Positions 44,408 through 53,484 are shown, counted from the stretch's first letter. The stretch: DNA of 64,000 nt from Cohnella rhizosphaerae (GCF_029525575.1 NZ_JAPDIA010000003.1:2472214-2536213); one strand, 5' to 3'. Notes: a model not told the origin generated them from the letters alone. Translations and numbers: made by a program.

Positions 44408-45401
44408 TCATAGCGCCGCTTCGGCGACGGAACCGCCAAATCCGAACGCATGCCCGTCGAGTCGCGACGAATCGCCGACGACCGATCGGGCAGGGACGAT
44501 CGTCCTGGAGATCCGGGCTCCTTGGCCGATCTCGCAATGGGAACCGATGACCGTATAAGGACCGACGATCGCTTTGTCGCCGATCCTGACATGCTCCCCG
44601 ATCAACACGGGGGGGGACGAGCAGCACACCTTCTCCGATGACCGCGCCTTCTCCGATCCAAATGCCTTGTTCGTTCATTTCCGTGCCGCTGATCGAAAGC
44701 GGAAGCTTGCGGTCGAGCAGATCCCAGTGAAGCTGGGCGTAGCTCTCGGGCATGGTTGCCAAGATACAATAGTTGTCCGGCATGTAGCCGGATATCTTGC
44801 TTCCATTGCCGATCAGGAGAGGAAATGTTTCGTTTTCGAACGAGACGTGTCGTCCTGCCGGGATGTGCGACAGCGCGGATTTACTCATCATGTATACGCC
44901 CGAGTTGAGAAGGTTAGACGGCGCATTCTGCTTGCTTGACCCTTGGACGAGCGAGAGGACGTCCCCTTCGGAACCGAGCTGCGCGATCCCGTAAGGAGAA
45001 TCGCGTCCGCTCTGCGTCAGGCACATCGTCACAAGCGCCGCCCGGTCGCCATGGAGCTCCATCGCCTGGTCGAGACGAAAGGCATGAACGGCAGCGGGGT
45101 GCAAGACGACGAACCGGTCCTGAAGCAGCGGCTCCGCCAGCTTGATCGCGCCCGCCGATCCGAGACGCTCCCAACCAGTCAGATAAGAGACGCGCATGTC
45201 GAAGCGGGAACCGTCTCCAAGCAGTCCAATAAGGTCCGCCTGATCTTGCCGGCCGACCGCGACGACGAGTTCGAGGACGCCTTGCTCGCGTCCCTGCGAG
45301 ATCCAATGCTCGATCCAGGGGCGATTGACGACCGGAGTCGTCCACGCACCCAAGCCATCCGCTCCAGGATTCGCGCCGAGTAACAATGCTTGCATGGACA
45401 T
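44408..45401 (-). CDS. Nucleotidyltransferase-like protein, degenerate active site (one +1 frameshift)
   Basis: About 330 residues when repaired. It has the sugar nucleotidyltransferase fold followed by left-handed beta-helix hexapeptide repeats (IWIGEGAVIGEGVLL, VRIGDKAIVGPYTVIG), as in GDP-mannose pyrophosphorylases. The expected N-terminal G-x-G-T-R-L...P-K motif reads LLLGANPGADGLGAWTTPVV, then NRP, so the catalytic Arg and Lys are missing. It may be a regulatory, GMPPA-like protein. Over-call at G8 44609-44616 (forward); removing one base gives VLLVPPVLIGEH. ATG 45401 after GGAGG. Confidence 0.75.
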
Positions 45402-45707
45402 GTCGACCTCCGTAACGGAAATTGCCATCGCGGGATCCGGCGCAAGCGGCATGTACTTAATTAACGCATTTCGACGTCCGATGAAACAGGAATTGTCAGA
45501 AATTCATTCCTTTCTCATGAATTTTCCGAACGATCCGAACGTTCTGCCGCAGTAAAAAAGGCAATCGCAGCGGGGGGGTTCCCGCGGCCGATTGCCTTTT
45601 AAATTCAGCTCTGTTGAATTTTTTCGAAAATATAACGCTACTTATATAATGGGCTTGTATTCAGCCTGTTATGAAGCAGCGTTACCCGACTCTGCCCGTT
45701 TATCGCT
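45402..45707. other. Intergenic stretch with terminator
   Basis: A terminator lies at 45555-45601. A short plus-strand frame of about 34 codons ends right before it, but it has no convincing ribosome binding site and I do not call it. Confidence 0.5.
45555..45601. terminator. Intrinsic terminator
   Basis: AAAAGGCAATCG pairs with CGATTGCCTTTT, with an inner CGGG/CCCG stem. It can serve the minus-strand DUF1328 gene. Confidence 0.75.
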
Positions 45708-45872
45708 TTATAAATTCCGGCGACGGCCGAAGATGAGCGAGATGACGAACAGGATCAGGAACAGGAAGAAGAGGAACTTGGCTACGCCCACTGCCGCGCC
45801 GACGATGCCGCCGAATCCGAAGATGGCCGCGACGATGGCGACGAGCAGGAAAATAAATGCCCAGTATAACAT
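45708..45872 (-). CDS. DUF1328 small membrane protein
   Basis: 54 residues: [20 protein letters not shown] then [19 protein letters not shown], two membrane helices with the family glycine pattern, and the basic end FGRRRNL. ATG 45872 after AGGAGG. Members are often stress-induced. Function unknown. Confidence 0.85.
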   Translation of the reverse strand: MLYWAFIFLLVAIVAAIFGFGGIVGAAVGVAKFLFFLFLILFVISLIFGRRRNL

Positions 45873-46256
45873 AAGAACGCCTCCTGAAGTATAAATGATG
45901 GTCATACCTTGCGGGATCGTGGCGGGTCGGGGTGGCCGAGCTTTTATCGAACGGCTCTAACGCCTTGCCGAAGGACGAAGTTCGAGAGATTCAGTTCGCC
46001 CTTATCGGCTCCCGCTAGTTTCGAGCGTCGGTATGATCTTGCTGCATCCTTACCACTGCCCTAACCGGCTGAATCAGGTGCGGATCAAGGCAAATTAATC
46101 CTACATTAACTTCTTGATTTTACGTGCGGGACATACAGGGGCTGGCCCGGGAGCGCGCACGCTTACCGCGTATACGTCGTTTCGCCGCGTGTCGGCTAGG
46201 GTAATTGACGTTAAGCAAGAGACAATCGAAATTCCCTTGAAAGGAAGGTGATACGC
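45873..46256. other. Intergenic region upstream of the stress genes
   Basis: No gene visible apart from the sigma-B-type promoter at 46179-46204. Confidence 0.5.
46179..46204 (+). promoter_or_regulatory. Sigma-B-type promoter of the DUF948 gene
   Basis: GTTTCG, 14-bp spacer, GGGTAA; compare the B. subtilis sigma-B consensus GTTTAA-N12-14-GGGTAT. It lies about 50 bases before the start codon. Confidence 0.6.
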
Positions 46257-46832
46257 ATGAGCAACCAGGCATTGATGGCTTGGAGCGTCGTCGTCGTCGC
46301 GATTAGCTTTGCCGCCCTCTGCGTATACTTGATCGTCACCTTGAAGGCGGCCCGGGAGACGCTGGTCTCCGTTCAGGGCACGATCAAAGAGGCGAATCAG
46401 ACGGTAGGAATGCTGCATACGAAAGTCGAAGACCTGACCAACAACGTCAAAGTCATCTCCGAGGACGTGAAAAACAAGATTCGGTCGACGGACGACTTTT
46501 TCCAAGCCGCGCGCAATGCGGGCATGACGCTGAAGGAAACGACGGGAGCCGTGAAGGATATCTCCACGACGCTCTCCCGGGCCGTCAGGCAGCAGGTCGC
46601 CGCGCTGGAGCCCGGTCCGGAGCATAAGAAAACGTGGACCGAGTGGTTCAAGATCGGCATGAACGTCGTCTCCGCGATTCGCAGCGCCAAGCAGCAGAGC
46701 AAGGAAGAAAAAGCGGTTTTCGCCGCCGAACGCCAGGAAGAGGAACATCGTTTGTACGACAGCGCCGCGTATGTTCCGGAGCCGTTTCAGCCGGGCGGTC
46801 AAAGGGTATATAACGGTCACAGCCACAGCTGA
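46257..46832 (+). CDS. DUF948 (YtxG-like) stress protein
   Basis: 191 residues. One N-terminal membrane helix (AWSVVVVAISFAALCVYLIV) is followed by a long amphipathic, coiled-coil-like region (TLVSVQGTIKEANQTVGMLH, VEDLTNNVKVISEDVKNKI), typical of DUF948. In B. subtilis ytxG belongs to a stress operon with ytxH. ATG 46257 after GGAAGG; a GTG at 46248 is possible. A sigma-B-type promoter lies upstream. Function unknown. Confidence 0.8.
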   Translation: MSNQALMAWSVVVVAISFAALCVYLIVTLKAARETLVSVQGTIKEANQTVGMLHTKVEDLTNNVKVISEDVKNKIRSTDDFFQAARNAGMTLKETTGAVKDISTTLSRAVRQQVAALEPGPEHKKTWTEWFKIGMNVVSAIRSAKQQSKEEKAVFAAERQEEEHRLYDSAAYVPEPFQPGGQRVYNGHSHS

Positions 46833-46928
46833 AAAATCAATTCAAGGCAAGTTTCAAGGCAAGTTGTCGCCGATCCGGCGGCAACCGCTCGAAGAAGATA
46901 ACGGAACGATCGATAAGGAGGAACCGAC

Positions 46929-47255
46929 ATGGATAAAGCTTATGCCAAGCTGGTAAACAACGGACTCGAAGCGTTCGACACGGTCAAGGACCTGCACCGC
47001 CAGGGCTATCGGGAAGAGGAGATTTACGTGCTGGCGCACGGCGAGAACCGCACGGACCGGATCGCGGACGTGGCGAACGCCAACACGATCGGCGCTTCCG
47101 AAGAAGGCGTCATCCAATCCGTCGCGAATCTGTTCAGGGATCGGGGCGACGAGCTAAGGGCCAAGATCAAGGCGCTCGGATTCGACGCCGCCGAGGCGGA
47201 ACAATACGAGGCCGAGCTTGATCGGGGCAAAGTCCTCGTGCTGGCTAAGCATTAA
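46929..47255 (+). CDS. General stress protein 17M-like (YflT domain)
   Basis: 108 residues. NNGLEAFDTVKDLHRQGYRE then EIYVLAHGENRTDRIADVAN is the YflT (general stress protein 17M) domain pattern; the C-terminal part is helical. ATG 46929 after AAGGAGG. Ninety-six bases behind the DUF948 gene and probably transcribed with it. A direct repeat CAAGGCAAGTT lies in the gap. Followed by a strong terminator. Confidence 0.8.
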   Translation: MDKAYAKLVNNGLEAFDTVKDLHRQGYREEEIYVLAHGENRTDRIADVANANTIGASEEGVIQSVANLFRDRGDELRAKIKALGFDAAEAEQYEAELDRGKVLVLAKH

Positions 47256-47298
47256 TCGCGAGATTCGCGACCCTTCCCAAGGTTATGGATTCTGGTTG

Positions 47299-47349
47299 AC
47301 GGGAATAAGGAATGAGAGGCTTAAGCCTGCTCATTCCTTATTCCCGTTT
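47299..47349 (+). terminator. Long intrinsic terminator
   Basis: ACGGGAATAAGGAATGAG pairs perfectly with CTCATTCCTTATTCCCGT (18 bp); the loop can pair further as AGGCTT/AAGCCT. Confidence 0.9.
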
Positions 47350-47422
47350 GCCGGCTTTGCTTTACAGCGGGCCGTCGGCTGCGATAACTTTAACGTATGA
47401 TACAGGCGAGGAGAATTGGACA

Positions 47423-48572
47423 ATGAGCATTTTGGTCGTAGACGACAATCCGATGAACGTGATGGTTGTCCGGGAGATGCTGAACCGCTCGGGGTACGAG
47501 GACGTGCAGATCGCCTATTCAGCCGATGAGATGTTCGATATACTAAGATCGGACAATCGCGGCGCTCAGGCGCCTACTTCGATCAACCTGATTTTGCTCG
47601 ATCTCATGATGCCCGGCATGGACGGCATCGAGGCTTGCGCCTTGCTTCAGAAAGACGAGCGTCTTCGCGATATTCCGGTCATCATGGTGACCGCGATCGG
47701 CGACTCGCGCAAGCTCGCGGAAGCGCTGGACGCCGGGGCGACCGACTACGTGACCAAGCCGATCAACAAGATCGAGCTGCTGGCGCGAATCAGGTCCGCC
47801 CTTCGCCTGAAGACCGAACTCGATTGGCACAAAGAGCGGGATCGCAGGCTGCATGAGGAGCTGAGCCTGGCAAGACAGGTTCAGGAGGCCGTCATGCCCA
47901 ACGACGTCGATGGCGATAATCTGAGCGTGCAGGCTTACTTTCGCGCCTCCGAGGGATTGGCGGGCGATCTGTACGCCTGGCATGCGCTCGATTCTAAACA
48001 TTACTTGATCGCGATCATGGACGCGATGGGACATGGCATCTCTTCCTCGCTGATCAGCATGTTCACCGCCTCCGTGCTGCATGAAGCGATGCGCACGACG
48101 GTGACTCCGAAGCGCATCGTGCACGAGCTGAACAGGCGATTGCTGCAGCTGCAATACGAGAACGAGATGGTTCAGTATTATTGTACCGGCATATGCGCCT
48201 GGATCGATCTGGAGAACGGGATCATCGAATACGTCAATGCCGGCCATCCGCCCGGCCTGATCACGAGAGGAGACGGCGGTACGCAGCAGCTCTGCACCAC
48301 CGCGCCGCCGATCGGCATGTTCGAGCAGATGAACGTGCAGATGGAGACGGCCAGCCTGCGAACGGGGGGATGTGCTCCATCTTTTCACGGACGGGTTGCT
48401 CGATTTGTTCCCCGGAGACATGGAGCAGCGGATCGAACAGCTTACGGGCACGATCCTGGAGGCCGGAGGCGACAACAAAGCGCTCGAGAGCCTGCTCGTC
48501 CAGGAGTCGCTGGACCGGCGGCCGGACGATCGCTGCCTCGTCAGGGTCGAAGTTAAAAAGGCAATGCGTTAA
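47423..48572 (+). CDS. Receiver-domain PP2C phosphatase, RsbU/RssB-like (one +1 frameshift)
   Basis: About 382 residues when repaired. Residues 1-125 are a response-regulator receiver: SILVVDDNP, the phosphorylated Asp in LILLDLMMPGMDG, and the Lys in DYVTKPINK. A helical linker (EELSLARQVQEAVMP) leads to a SpoIIE/PP2C phosphatase domain with GLAGDLYAW and IMDAMGHGISSSLIS metal-binding aspartates. The frame breaks at G6 48364-48369; dropping one G gives RTGDVLHLFTDGLLDLF. Likely role: dephosphorylates RsbV when its receiver is phosphorylated, turning on SigB. The partner kinase is not in the window. Confidence 0.88.
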
Positions 48573-48677
48573 GGCGGCTCTGCGACGCCGGAAACATCTT
48601 TACATAGCGAGCGCAAGGAAAGTTTCTCTTGGCCGGCAGGCCGGCGAACGGCGATTCATAAGAAGCGTGGTGTTACT

Positions 48678-49526
48678 TTGACCGATTTTTTAGATAACAG
48701 TCCCTACGACGAGCGCCTGGAAAAAATCGAAATCGAAAGCCTTCTGGAAGCGCTCTTCAAAAGGTACGGCTACGATTTTCGCAATTATGCCTATCCGTCG
48801 CTGCGCCGCAGAATATGGCACCGCGCTTCGATCGAACAGCTCGAGACGATTTCCCTGCTGCAAAATCTCGTGCTTCACGATCGCGACGCGTTCGAGCGGC
48901 TGCTGTCCGATCTGGTCATTCCGGTCACGGAGATGTTCCGAGACCCCGGCTTGTTCCAGATTCTCAGAGCGCGCGTCATGCCGATCCTTAAAGAGGCGTC
49001 CTTCATTCGCGTCTGGCATGCGGGCTGCGCGACCGGCGAGGAAGCCTATTCCATGGCGATTCTGCTGGATGAGATCGGGATGCTGAATCATTCCCGCATC
49101 TATGCGACGGACATTAGCGAGGCGAGTCTGCAGCGCGCCCGGCAAGGCCTGATCTCGCAGGAGCGGATGAGTCTGTACGCGCATAACTACGAGCAGTCCG
49201 GAGGGAAGGCGCCCTTCGCGTCTTTTTACGAAACGAATCACGGTCAAGCGATGCTGCATGCCAGGTATCTCGAACGAATCGTTTTCGCCGAGCACAATCT
49301 GGTCACGGATCGCTCGTTTAACGAGTTTCAGATCATTTTTTGCCGCAACGTCATGATTTACTTCGACAACGAGCTTCGCGAGCGGGTCCATGCGCTGTTG
49401 TACGAAAGCTTGTCGCCCGGCGGCTTCCTCGTGCTCGGCAACAAGGAATCGGTCGCCTTCACGAGCTTTGCCGGACGCTACGAGACCTGGAACGACGAAT
49501 ACCGGATCTATCGCAAACCTCGCTGA
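48678..49526 (+). CDS. CheR-type protein methyltransferase
   Basis: 282 residues. An N-terminal helical domain (YGYDFRNYAYPSLRRRIWHR) is followed by the SAM-binding domain: VWHAGCATGEEAYSMAILL, IYATDISEASLQRARQGLI, IIFCRNVMIYFD. CheR methylates glutamates of chemoreceptors; here no chemoreceptor or CheB is near. The start is a TTG at 48678 with only a weak site, so it is uncertain. It follows the PP2C gene, which suggests a role in the stress pathway. Confidence 0.85.
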   Translation: MTDFLDNSPYDERLEKIEIESLLEALFKRYGYDFRNYAYPSLRRRIWHRASIEQLETISLLQNLVLHDRDAFERLLSDLVIPVTEMFRDPGLFQILRARVMPILKEASFIRVWHAGCATGEEAYSMAILLDEIGMLNHSRIYATDISEASLQRARQGLISQERMSLYAHNYEQSGGKAPFASFYETNHGQAMLHARYLERIVFAEHNLVTDRSFNEFQIIFCRNVMIYFDNELRERVHALLYESLSPGGFLVLGNKESVAFTSFAGRYETWNDEYRIYRKPR

Positions 49527-49549
49527 AGCATGCGGTTAAGCGGCGCGCG

Positions 49550-49574
49550 GTTCAAAGCGCCATCCCTCGGGTAA
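49550..49574 (+). promoter_or_regulatory. Sigma-B-type promoter
   Basis: GTTCAA, 13-bp spacer, GGGTAA, about 50 bases before the next start codon. Confidence 0.65.
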
Positions 49575-49625
49575 AATTACAAAAAGGCGAAGCGTTCGTT
49601 TGCCGCCTATAAGGAGGGTATGGCC

Positions 49626-50168
49626 ATGGGAGTCACGATCGGCATTTTTGAAAGCGAACAACGCGTGTTGGACGCCGTGGAGCTGCTTCGCGCCAACGGC
49701 GCGCATCAGGGCGACGTTCGCGTCATCGTCAAGAGCGAGGAGAACGTGCCGCTGCTTGCTGCCAGCGAAGCGGTCCAGGTCGAGAGCATCGCCGGCATCG
49801 AGGAAGCTAGGAATCGTTCCGACGGCGACGGTTCTTCGTGGGGAGATGAAGGCGTAATTCCGCTTCCGGCGGCCGGGCTCCTGGGGACGCCTGGCGTCAG
49901 CGGCACCGGCGGCTACGTCGGCGGCGTCGCGCCTGCAGGTATCGTGGCCGCCGGCTTTACCGGACGGGGCGGCGGCCTGTTGGACGTGGACGGCGACGGG
50001 CCGCATACCGACGACGTGCTGTCGGATCTCGGCTTGCCGGACGGCGATGCCGACAGACTGGCCGACGAAGTCAACGAGGGCCGATATCTGGTCGTCGTCG
50101 GCGATCGCCCCGACGAACAAGCGGGCAGCCTGCTGAGTCAAGCCGGAGCTATCGAAGTACTTAACTGA
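49626..50168 (+). CDS. Glycine-rich stress protein with YflT-like N-terminus
   Basis: 180 residues. The first 60 (GVTIGIFESEQRVLDAVELL, then RANGAHQGDVRVIV) resemble general stress protein 17M. A Gly/Ala/Pro-rich middle (PLPAAGLLGTPGVSGTGGYV) could be a membrane-touching hairpin as in related proteins, and the end LADEVNEGRYLVVVGD is another conserved strand. ATG 49626 is eight bases from AAGGAGG; ATG 49620 is too close. It has a sigma-B-type promoter. Confidence 0.7.
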   Translation: MGVTIGIFESEQRVLDAVELLRANGAHQGDVRVIVKSEENVPLLAASEAVQVESIAGIEEARNRSDGDGSSWGDEGVIPLPAAGLLGTPGVSGTGGYVGGVAPAGIVAAGFTGRGGGLLDVDGDGPHTDDVLSDLGLPDGDADRLADEVNEGRYLVVVGDRPDEQAGSLLSQAGAIEVLN

Positions 50169-50188
50169 CGGCGCGTGTCGCCGCAGAA

Positions 50189-50228
50189 AAAAGAACCGGT
50201 CTCCGCGTTATTGCGGACCGGTTCTTCG
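50189..50228. terminator. Bidirectional terminator
   Basis: AAGAACCGGTC pairs perfectly with GACCGGTTCTT between convergent genes; an A-run precedes the stem, giving a T-run on the minus strand. Confidence 0.85.
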
Positions 50229-51434
50229 ATTGCGGAGCCCGACGATATCGGCCAACGCGCTGGTCTTGCCTTGGAGCAAGTCCGTCAGAATGTCGCTGGC
50301 GAGCATGCTGTATACCGCACCGTTGCCACCGTAACCAAGCGCTACATAACGCCCGGGACGCTCCGGATCCTCGCCGATCCATGGCAGGTCGTCCGCGGAT
50401 TCGCAAAAGGTCGCATTCCATGCGTACTCGGTTTCCAGCGATAAGCCTGGGAACAGCTTGCGGGCTTCTTCGAGCAGCCGATTCGCATATTTGTTCAAAT
50501 CGTATAGGTCTGTCACGGGGCGGCGAATGTTTTCGTCGAGGCCGCCCATCACGATGCGGCCGTCTTGCGTCGTCCGGGCATACAAATAGGGCCTTGCGGT
50601 TTCCCACAGCAGCCATCTTTGATGCCAATCCGCGAGCGAAGGCAAGACGCGGGTCGCGATGGCGCTGGTACGGGCATACCTGATGGCTAGATTGCCGATG
50701 CCGGCGATCTCAGGACGATAGCCGACCGCGTAAACGACAGAAGCAGCGCGCACGATGCCGTGCGACGTTTGACACGCAAAATCGCCCTTCGATCCTTCGA
50801 CGGACTTCAGGGACGTATTTTCGTAAATGCGCGCGCCTTTTTTCGCAGCCCGTTCGGCGAGCCTGACGGACAGACGATATGGGTTCAATTCGCCGTCGCC
50901 GCTCGTCACGAGCGCCGCGGGCTTGGCGAAAGGGAAGATCGCGCGAATGTCGGCTTCCTCCAGCCAATCGACGCTGAAGCCTCTGGCGCGGAGCGCCTCG
51001 TATTCCGATTTGAGCTTGGGGACGTCCGTGTCGGCGCTGGCAAAGTAGAGACTGCTGCGGCGTTTGAACGCGACGTCGCCCGGAAGCGTCTCCGCAAGCT
51101 GGCACAATCGCTCCACGGCGTATTTGCAGGCCCGATAAAAATGCGAAGCCCGTTCATCGCCGAGCCGGGACAAGAGATCCGTGAGCATGATATCATTGGA
51201 ATATTGAAGCAAACCGGTGCTGGCGGCGGAACTGCCTTCGCCGATCCTTCCTTCGTCGATCAGGACGACGGACATGCCGGCCGCGGTCAATGCGTCGACC
51301 GCCATGGTGCCGGTCAAGCCTCCGCCGACGACCAGAACGTCGCATTGCGAAGATAAGCCGGACAGGGGCGGATAACGGGGAGGCTCGCCGCCGCCGGCGA
51401 GCCAGAGCAAAGAGCCGAAATATAGCGGTTCCAA
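50208..51434 (-). CDS. FAD-dependent oxidoreductase (DAO family)
   Basis: 408 residues. The FAD motif is CDVLVVGGGLTGTMAVDALT, then EGSSAASTGLLQYS, and the C-terminal ENATFCESADDLPWIG-like segment (AWNATFCESADDLPWIGEDP) with LGYGGNGAVYSML. It resembles glycine oxidase-like and gamma-glutamylputrescine oxidase-like proteins but has no Rieske domain. The start is a TTG at 51434, seven bases from GGAGG. Substrate unknown. Confidence 0.8.
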   Translation of the reverse strand: MEPLYFGSLLWLAGGGEPPRYPPLSGLSSQCDVLVVGGGLTGTMAVDALTAAGMSVVLIDEGRIGEGSSAASTGLLQYSNDIMLTDLLSRLGDERASHFYRACKYAVERLCQLAETLPGDVAFKRRSSLYFASADTDVPKLKSEYEALRARGFSVDWLEEADIRAIFPFAKPAALVTSGDGELNPYRLSVRLAERAAKKGARIYENTSLKSVEGSKGDFACQTSHGIVRAASVVYAVGYRPEIAGIGNLAIRYARTSAIATRVLPSLADWHQRWLLWETARPYLYARTTQDGRIVMGGLDENIRRPVTDLYDLNKYANRLLEEARKLFPGLSLETEYAWNATFCESADDLPWIGEDPERPGRYVALGYGGNGAVYSMLASDILTDLLQGKTSALADIVGLRNRRTGPQ

Positions 51435-51488
51435 TCGAACGCCTCCATCTAACGGGATTCGTCCAAGTATATCCAAAGGGAATGTCCG

Positions 51489-51641
51489 TTAGACGAGCGG
51501 CAGCAGATAGTAGATAATCAAGTACAACACGCCGAAGAAAATGATCAAATATGCGGCATACTTGATGAAGGTCGACCAAACCATGCTGGAATCCGACTTT
51601 TCCTGAACCTCGTGCCTTTCGATGTCGACGTCCTTGTTCAT
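51489..51641 (-). CDS. 50-residue single-pass membrane protein
   Basis: Starts MNKDVDIERHEVQEKSDSSM; residues 25-47 form one membrane helix (YAAYLIIFFGVLYLIIYYLL), ending PLV. ATG 51641 after AAGGAG at ten bases. The charged N-terminus and single helix suggest a small membrane-associated stress or regulatory peptide. No family recognised. It stands between the oxidoreductase gene and the rsbV promoter. Confidence 0.6.
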   Translation of the reverse strand: MNKDVDIERHEVQEKSDSSMVWSTFIKYAAYLIIFFGVLYLIIYYLLPLV

Positions 51642-51741
51642 GATGTTCAGCTCCTTCGCGTAATTTTAACCTGCGCTGGGTTATGCTTCTTTACCCGACC
51701 GCGGACCGCCCAAAACAAAGGCTTTTTCCAGCTTTAGGGCT

Positions 51742-51767
51742 GTTTCAACCGGCAGGGGCGGGGGTAA
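51742..51767 (+). promoter_or_regulatory. Sigma-B-type autoregulatory promoter of rsbV-rsbW-sigB
   Basis: GTTTCA, 14-bp spacer, GGGTAA, about 33 bases before the rsbV start codon. It has the same place and form as the sigma-B promoter of the B. subtilis sigB operon, so the sigma factor probably drives its own operon. Confidence 0.7.
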
Positions 51768-51799
51768 TAAAATTTATGAATAACGGAGAGGGGTTTCGT

Positions 51800-52126
51800 A
51801 TGCAAAGCGAAAAATTGACTTTTCAAACAGAAAATCTGGACGGCCTGACCGTCGTGCGGATCGCGGGCGAACTCGATCTCGAGGTTGCTTCGCAGATGCG
51901 CTCCGTGATGGAGCCCCTGATGGAATTGTCCGACCGCAAGCTCGTACTTAATCTTCGAGATCTCAAATACATCGATAGCACCGGCATCGGTATTTTGATC
52001 AGCATCGTGAAGGCCCGTCATGCTCGCAACGCCCCGTTCGGAGTTGAAGAAGTGCCTTCGACGATTCAAAAGCTATTCGATATGACGGGGATCACCCCGT
52101 TCTTGGCCGCTTCTCCCAATGCTTAA
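51800..52126 (+). CDS. rsbV: Anti-sigma factor antagonist
   Basis: 108 residues, STAS domain. LTVVRIAGELDLEVASQM and LVLNLRDLKYIDSTGIGILI, with the Ser phosphorylated by the anti-sigma kinase in IDSTGIG. When dephosphorylated it binds RsbW and frees SigB. ATG 51800 follows GGAGAGG. First gene of rsbV-rsbW-sigB behind a sigma-B-type promoter. SpoIIAA-like proteins are the alternative, but the promoter favours RsbV. Confidence 0.85.
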   Translation: MQSEKLTFQTENLDGLTVVRIAGELDLEVASQMRSVMEPLMELSDRKLVLNLRDLKYIDSTGIGILISIVKARHARNAPFGVEEVPSTIQKLFDMTGITPFLAASPNA

Positions 52127-52172
52127 CGCGAGCGAGCACTTACATTCCGAAGGGAACGAGGACGAAACAACG

Positions 52173-52616
52173 ATGAGAAACGATGGGACAGTGACGCTTA
52201 CGGTACCCGCCAAAGCCGAGTTCGTTGACATTATCCGCTTGACCTTGTACGGCATAGCCGCCAAGATGAAATTTTCATTCGAAGAGATCGAGGATATGAA
52301 GGTTGCCGTCTCCGAAGCCTGCAACAACGCCGTATTGCACGCTTACGATCACTCTCAGCCGGGCCAGATCGAGGTATCCTTCACGATCATGAACGAAGAT
52401 CGTCTCCAGATCGCGGTGAGCGACTCGGGCGTCAGCTTCGAACAGGTGACCGACCGGACCACGTCCACCTTGCATGGAAAGTCCATCGATGAAATCCAGT
52501 CGGGCGGATTGGGACTTTACTTGATGCAAGCGTTGATGGACGAAGTGGAGATTCGAAGCAATCAGGGCACGAGCGTCATCCTAACTAAACGGCGGCTGGC
52601 CCAAGAAACGGTATGA
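52173..52616 (+). CDS. rsbW: Anti-sigma factor / serine kinase
   Basis: 147 residues, GHKL fold. The N box is VSEACNNAVLHAY, G1 is VSDSGVSF and G2 is SGGLGLYLMQALMDEVE. It holds SigB inactive and phosphorylates RsbV. ATG 52173 is chosen for its GAGGAC site; an in-frame ATG at 52119 overlaps the rsbV end but lacks a site. Its stop overlaps the sigB start by four bases (ATGA). Confidence 0.87.
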   Translation: MRNDGTVTLTVPAKAEFVDIIRLTLYGIAAKMKFSFEEIEDMKVAVSEACNNAVLHAYDHSQPGQIEVSFTIMNEDRLQIAVSDSGVSFEQVTDRTTSTLHGKSIDEIQSGGLGLYLMQALMDEVEIRSNQGTSVILTKRRLAQETV

Positions 52617-53389
52617 GTCTTCAATCGAGCGCCCGTCTGCCCGACGACGCGATCTTGAAGCTGCTGGAATATCAAAAAACGTTGCGCAACGAGCTGGCCG
52701 AGGAGCTCATCCGGCACTACGAGCCGCTCGTCCGCATGGCCGCGCACAAAATGTCGCGCAGCCATCTTAGCTTGCAAGAGGATTTGTTCCAGGTCGGCCG
52801 AATGACGCTGTTCCGGCTGTTGAAGCAGTTCGATCCCGATCTGGGCATGCCGTTCGAGCCGTACGCGATGAAGAGCATCGTCGGCCAGATGAAGAATTAC
52901 CTCCGCGACAAGTCGTGGTACATTCAAGTGCCGCGGCGAATCAAAGAGAAGGGGCTCGTCGTGCAGCAAGCGATCGACGAGATGACCGTACGCCTCGAGC
53001 GCTCGCCGAGCGTCGAGGAAATCGCCGAATTCCTGGAGATGAGCGTCGAGGATACGCTCGAGGTGCTCGCCGGACGCGAGCTGCATCACTATGTCTCGCT
53101 CGATACGCCGGTATCGCAGGAAGAAAACACCGCCACGCTCGGCGAACTGATCGGCTCCACCGCCGACGACTTTGCCGGCGTCGACCGCCGCATCGATCTG
53201 CAGGAGGCGATGATGAAGCTGAAGCCCGAGGAACGGCAGGTGCTGTTGCTCCTGTACGAAGAAGGGCTGTCCCAGCGGAGCGCCGCCGACCGTCTGCAGG
53301 TGTCGCAGATGAGCATCTCCCGCATCCAGCGTCGCGCCATCGAAAAGCTGAAGGGCTGGCTTACCGAACCCGGCGACGACGAGGACTAA
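52613..53389 (+). CDS. sigB: RNA polymerase sigma factor of the SigB/SigF/SigG group
   Basis: 258 residues. Region 2 (LVRMAAHKMSRSHLSLQEDL, then FQVGRMTLFRLLKQFDP), region 3 (SPSVEEIAEFLEMSVEDTLE) and region 4 (LKPEERQVLLLLYEEGLSQR, then SAADRLQVSQMSISRIQRRA). Coupled to rsbW by an ATGA overlap. The neighbouring rsb genes and the GGGTAA promoters in this region indicate a general-stress sigma factor. SigF is excluded in practice by lack of a forespore-type context, but by sequence alone the group is close. Confidence 0.87.
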   Translation: MSLQSSARLPDDAILKLLEYQKTLRNELAEELIRHYEPLVRMAAHKMSRSHLSLQEDLFQVGRMTLFRLLKQFDPDLGMPFEPYAMKSIVGQMKNYLRDKSWYIQVPRRIKEKGLVVQQAIDEMTVRLERSPSVEEIAEFLEMSVEDTLEVLAGRELHHYVSLDTPVSQEENTATLGELIGSTADDFAGVDRRIDLQEAMMKLKPEERQVLLLLYEEGLSQRSAADRLQVSQMSISRIQRRAIEKLKGWLTEPGDDED

Positions 53390-53484
53390 GATTAATTTCC
53401 ATTCGATCAATTGTTTCTACCGTCCCCCCGCCGGGTAATAATCGGTAAGCTACACCATTCACTTCGCCGAAGGCGGTGGACATA

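Noticed and set aside
45451..45555. Short plus-strand gene of about 34 codons before a terminator
   Set aside because: No ribosome binding site, no family, and the terminator can serve the minus-strand DUF1328 gene.
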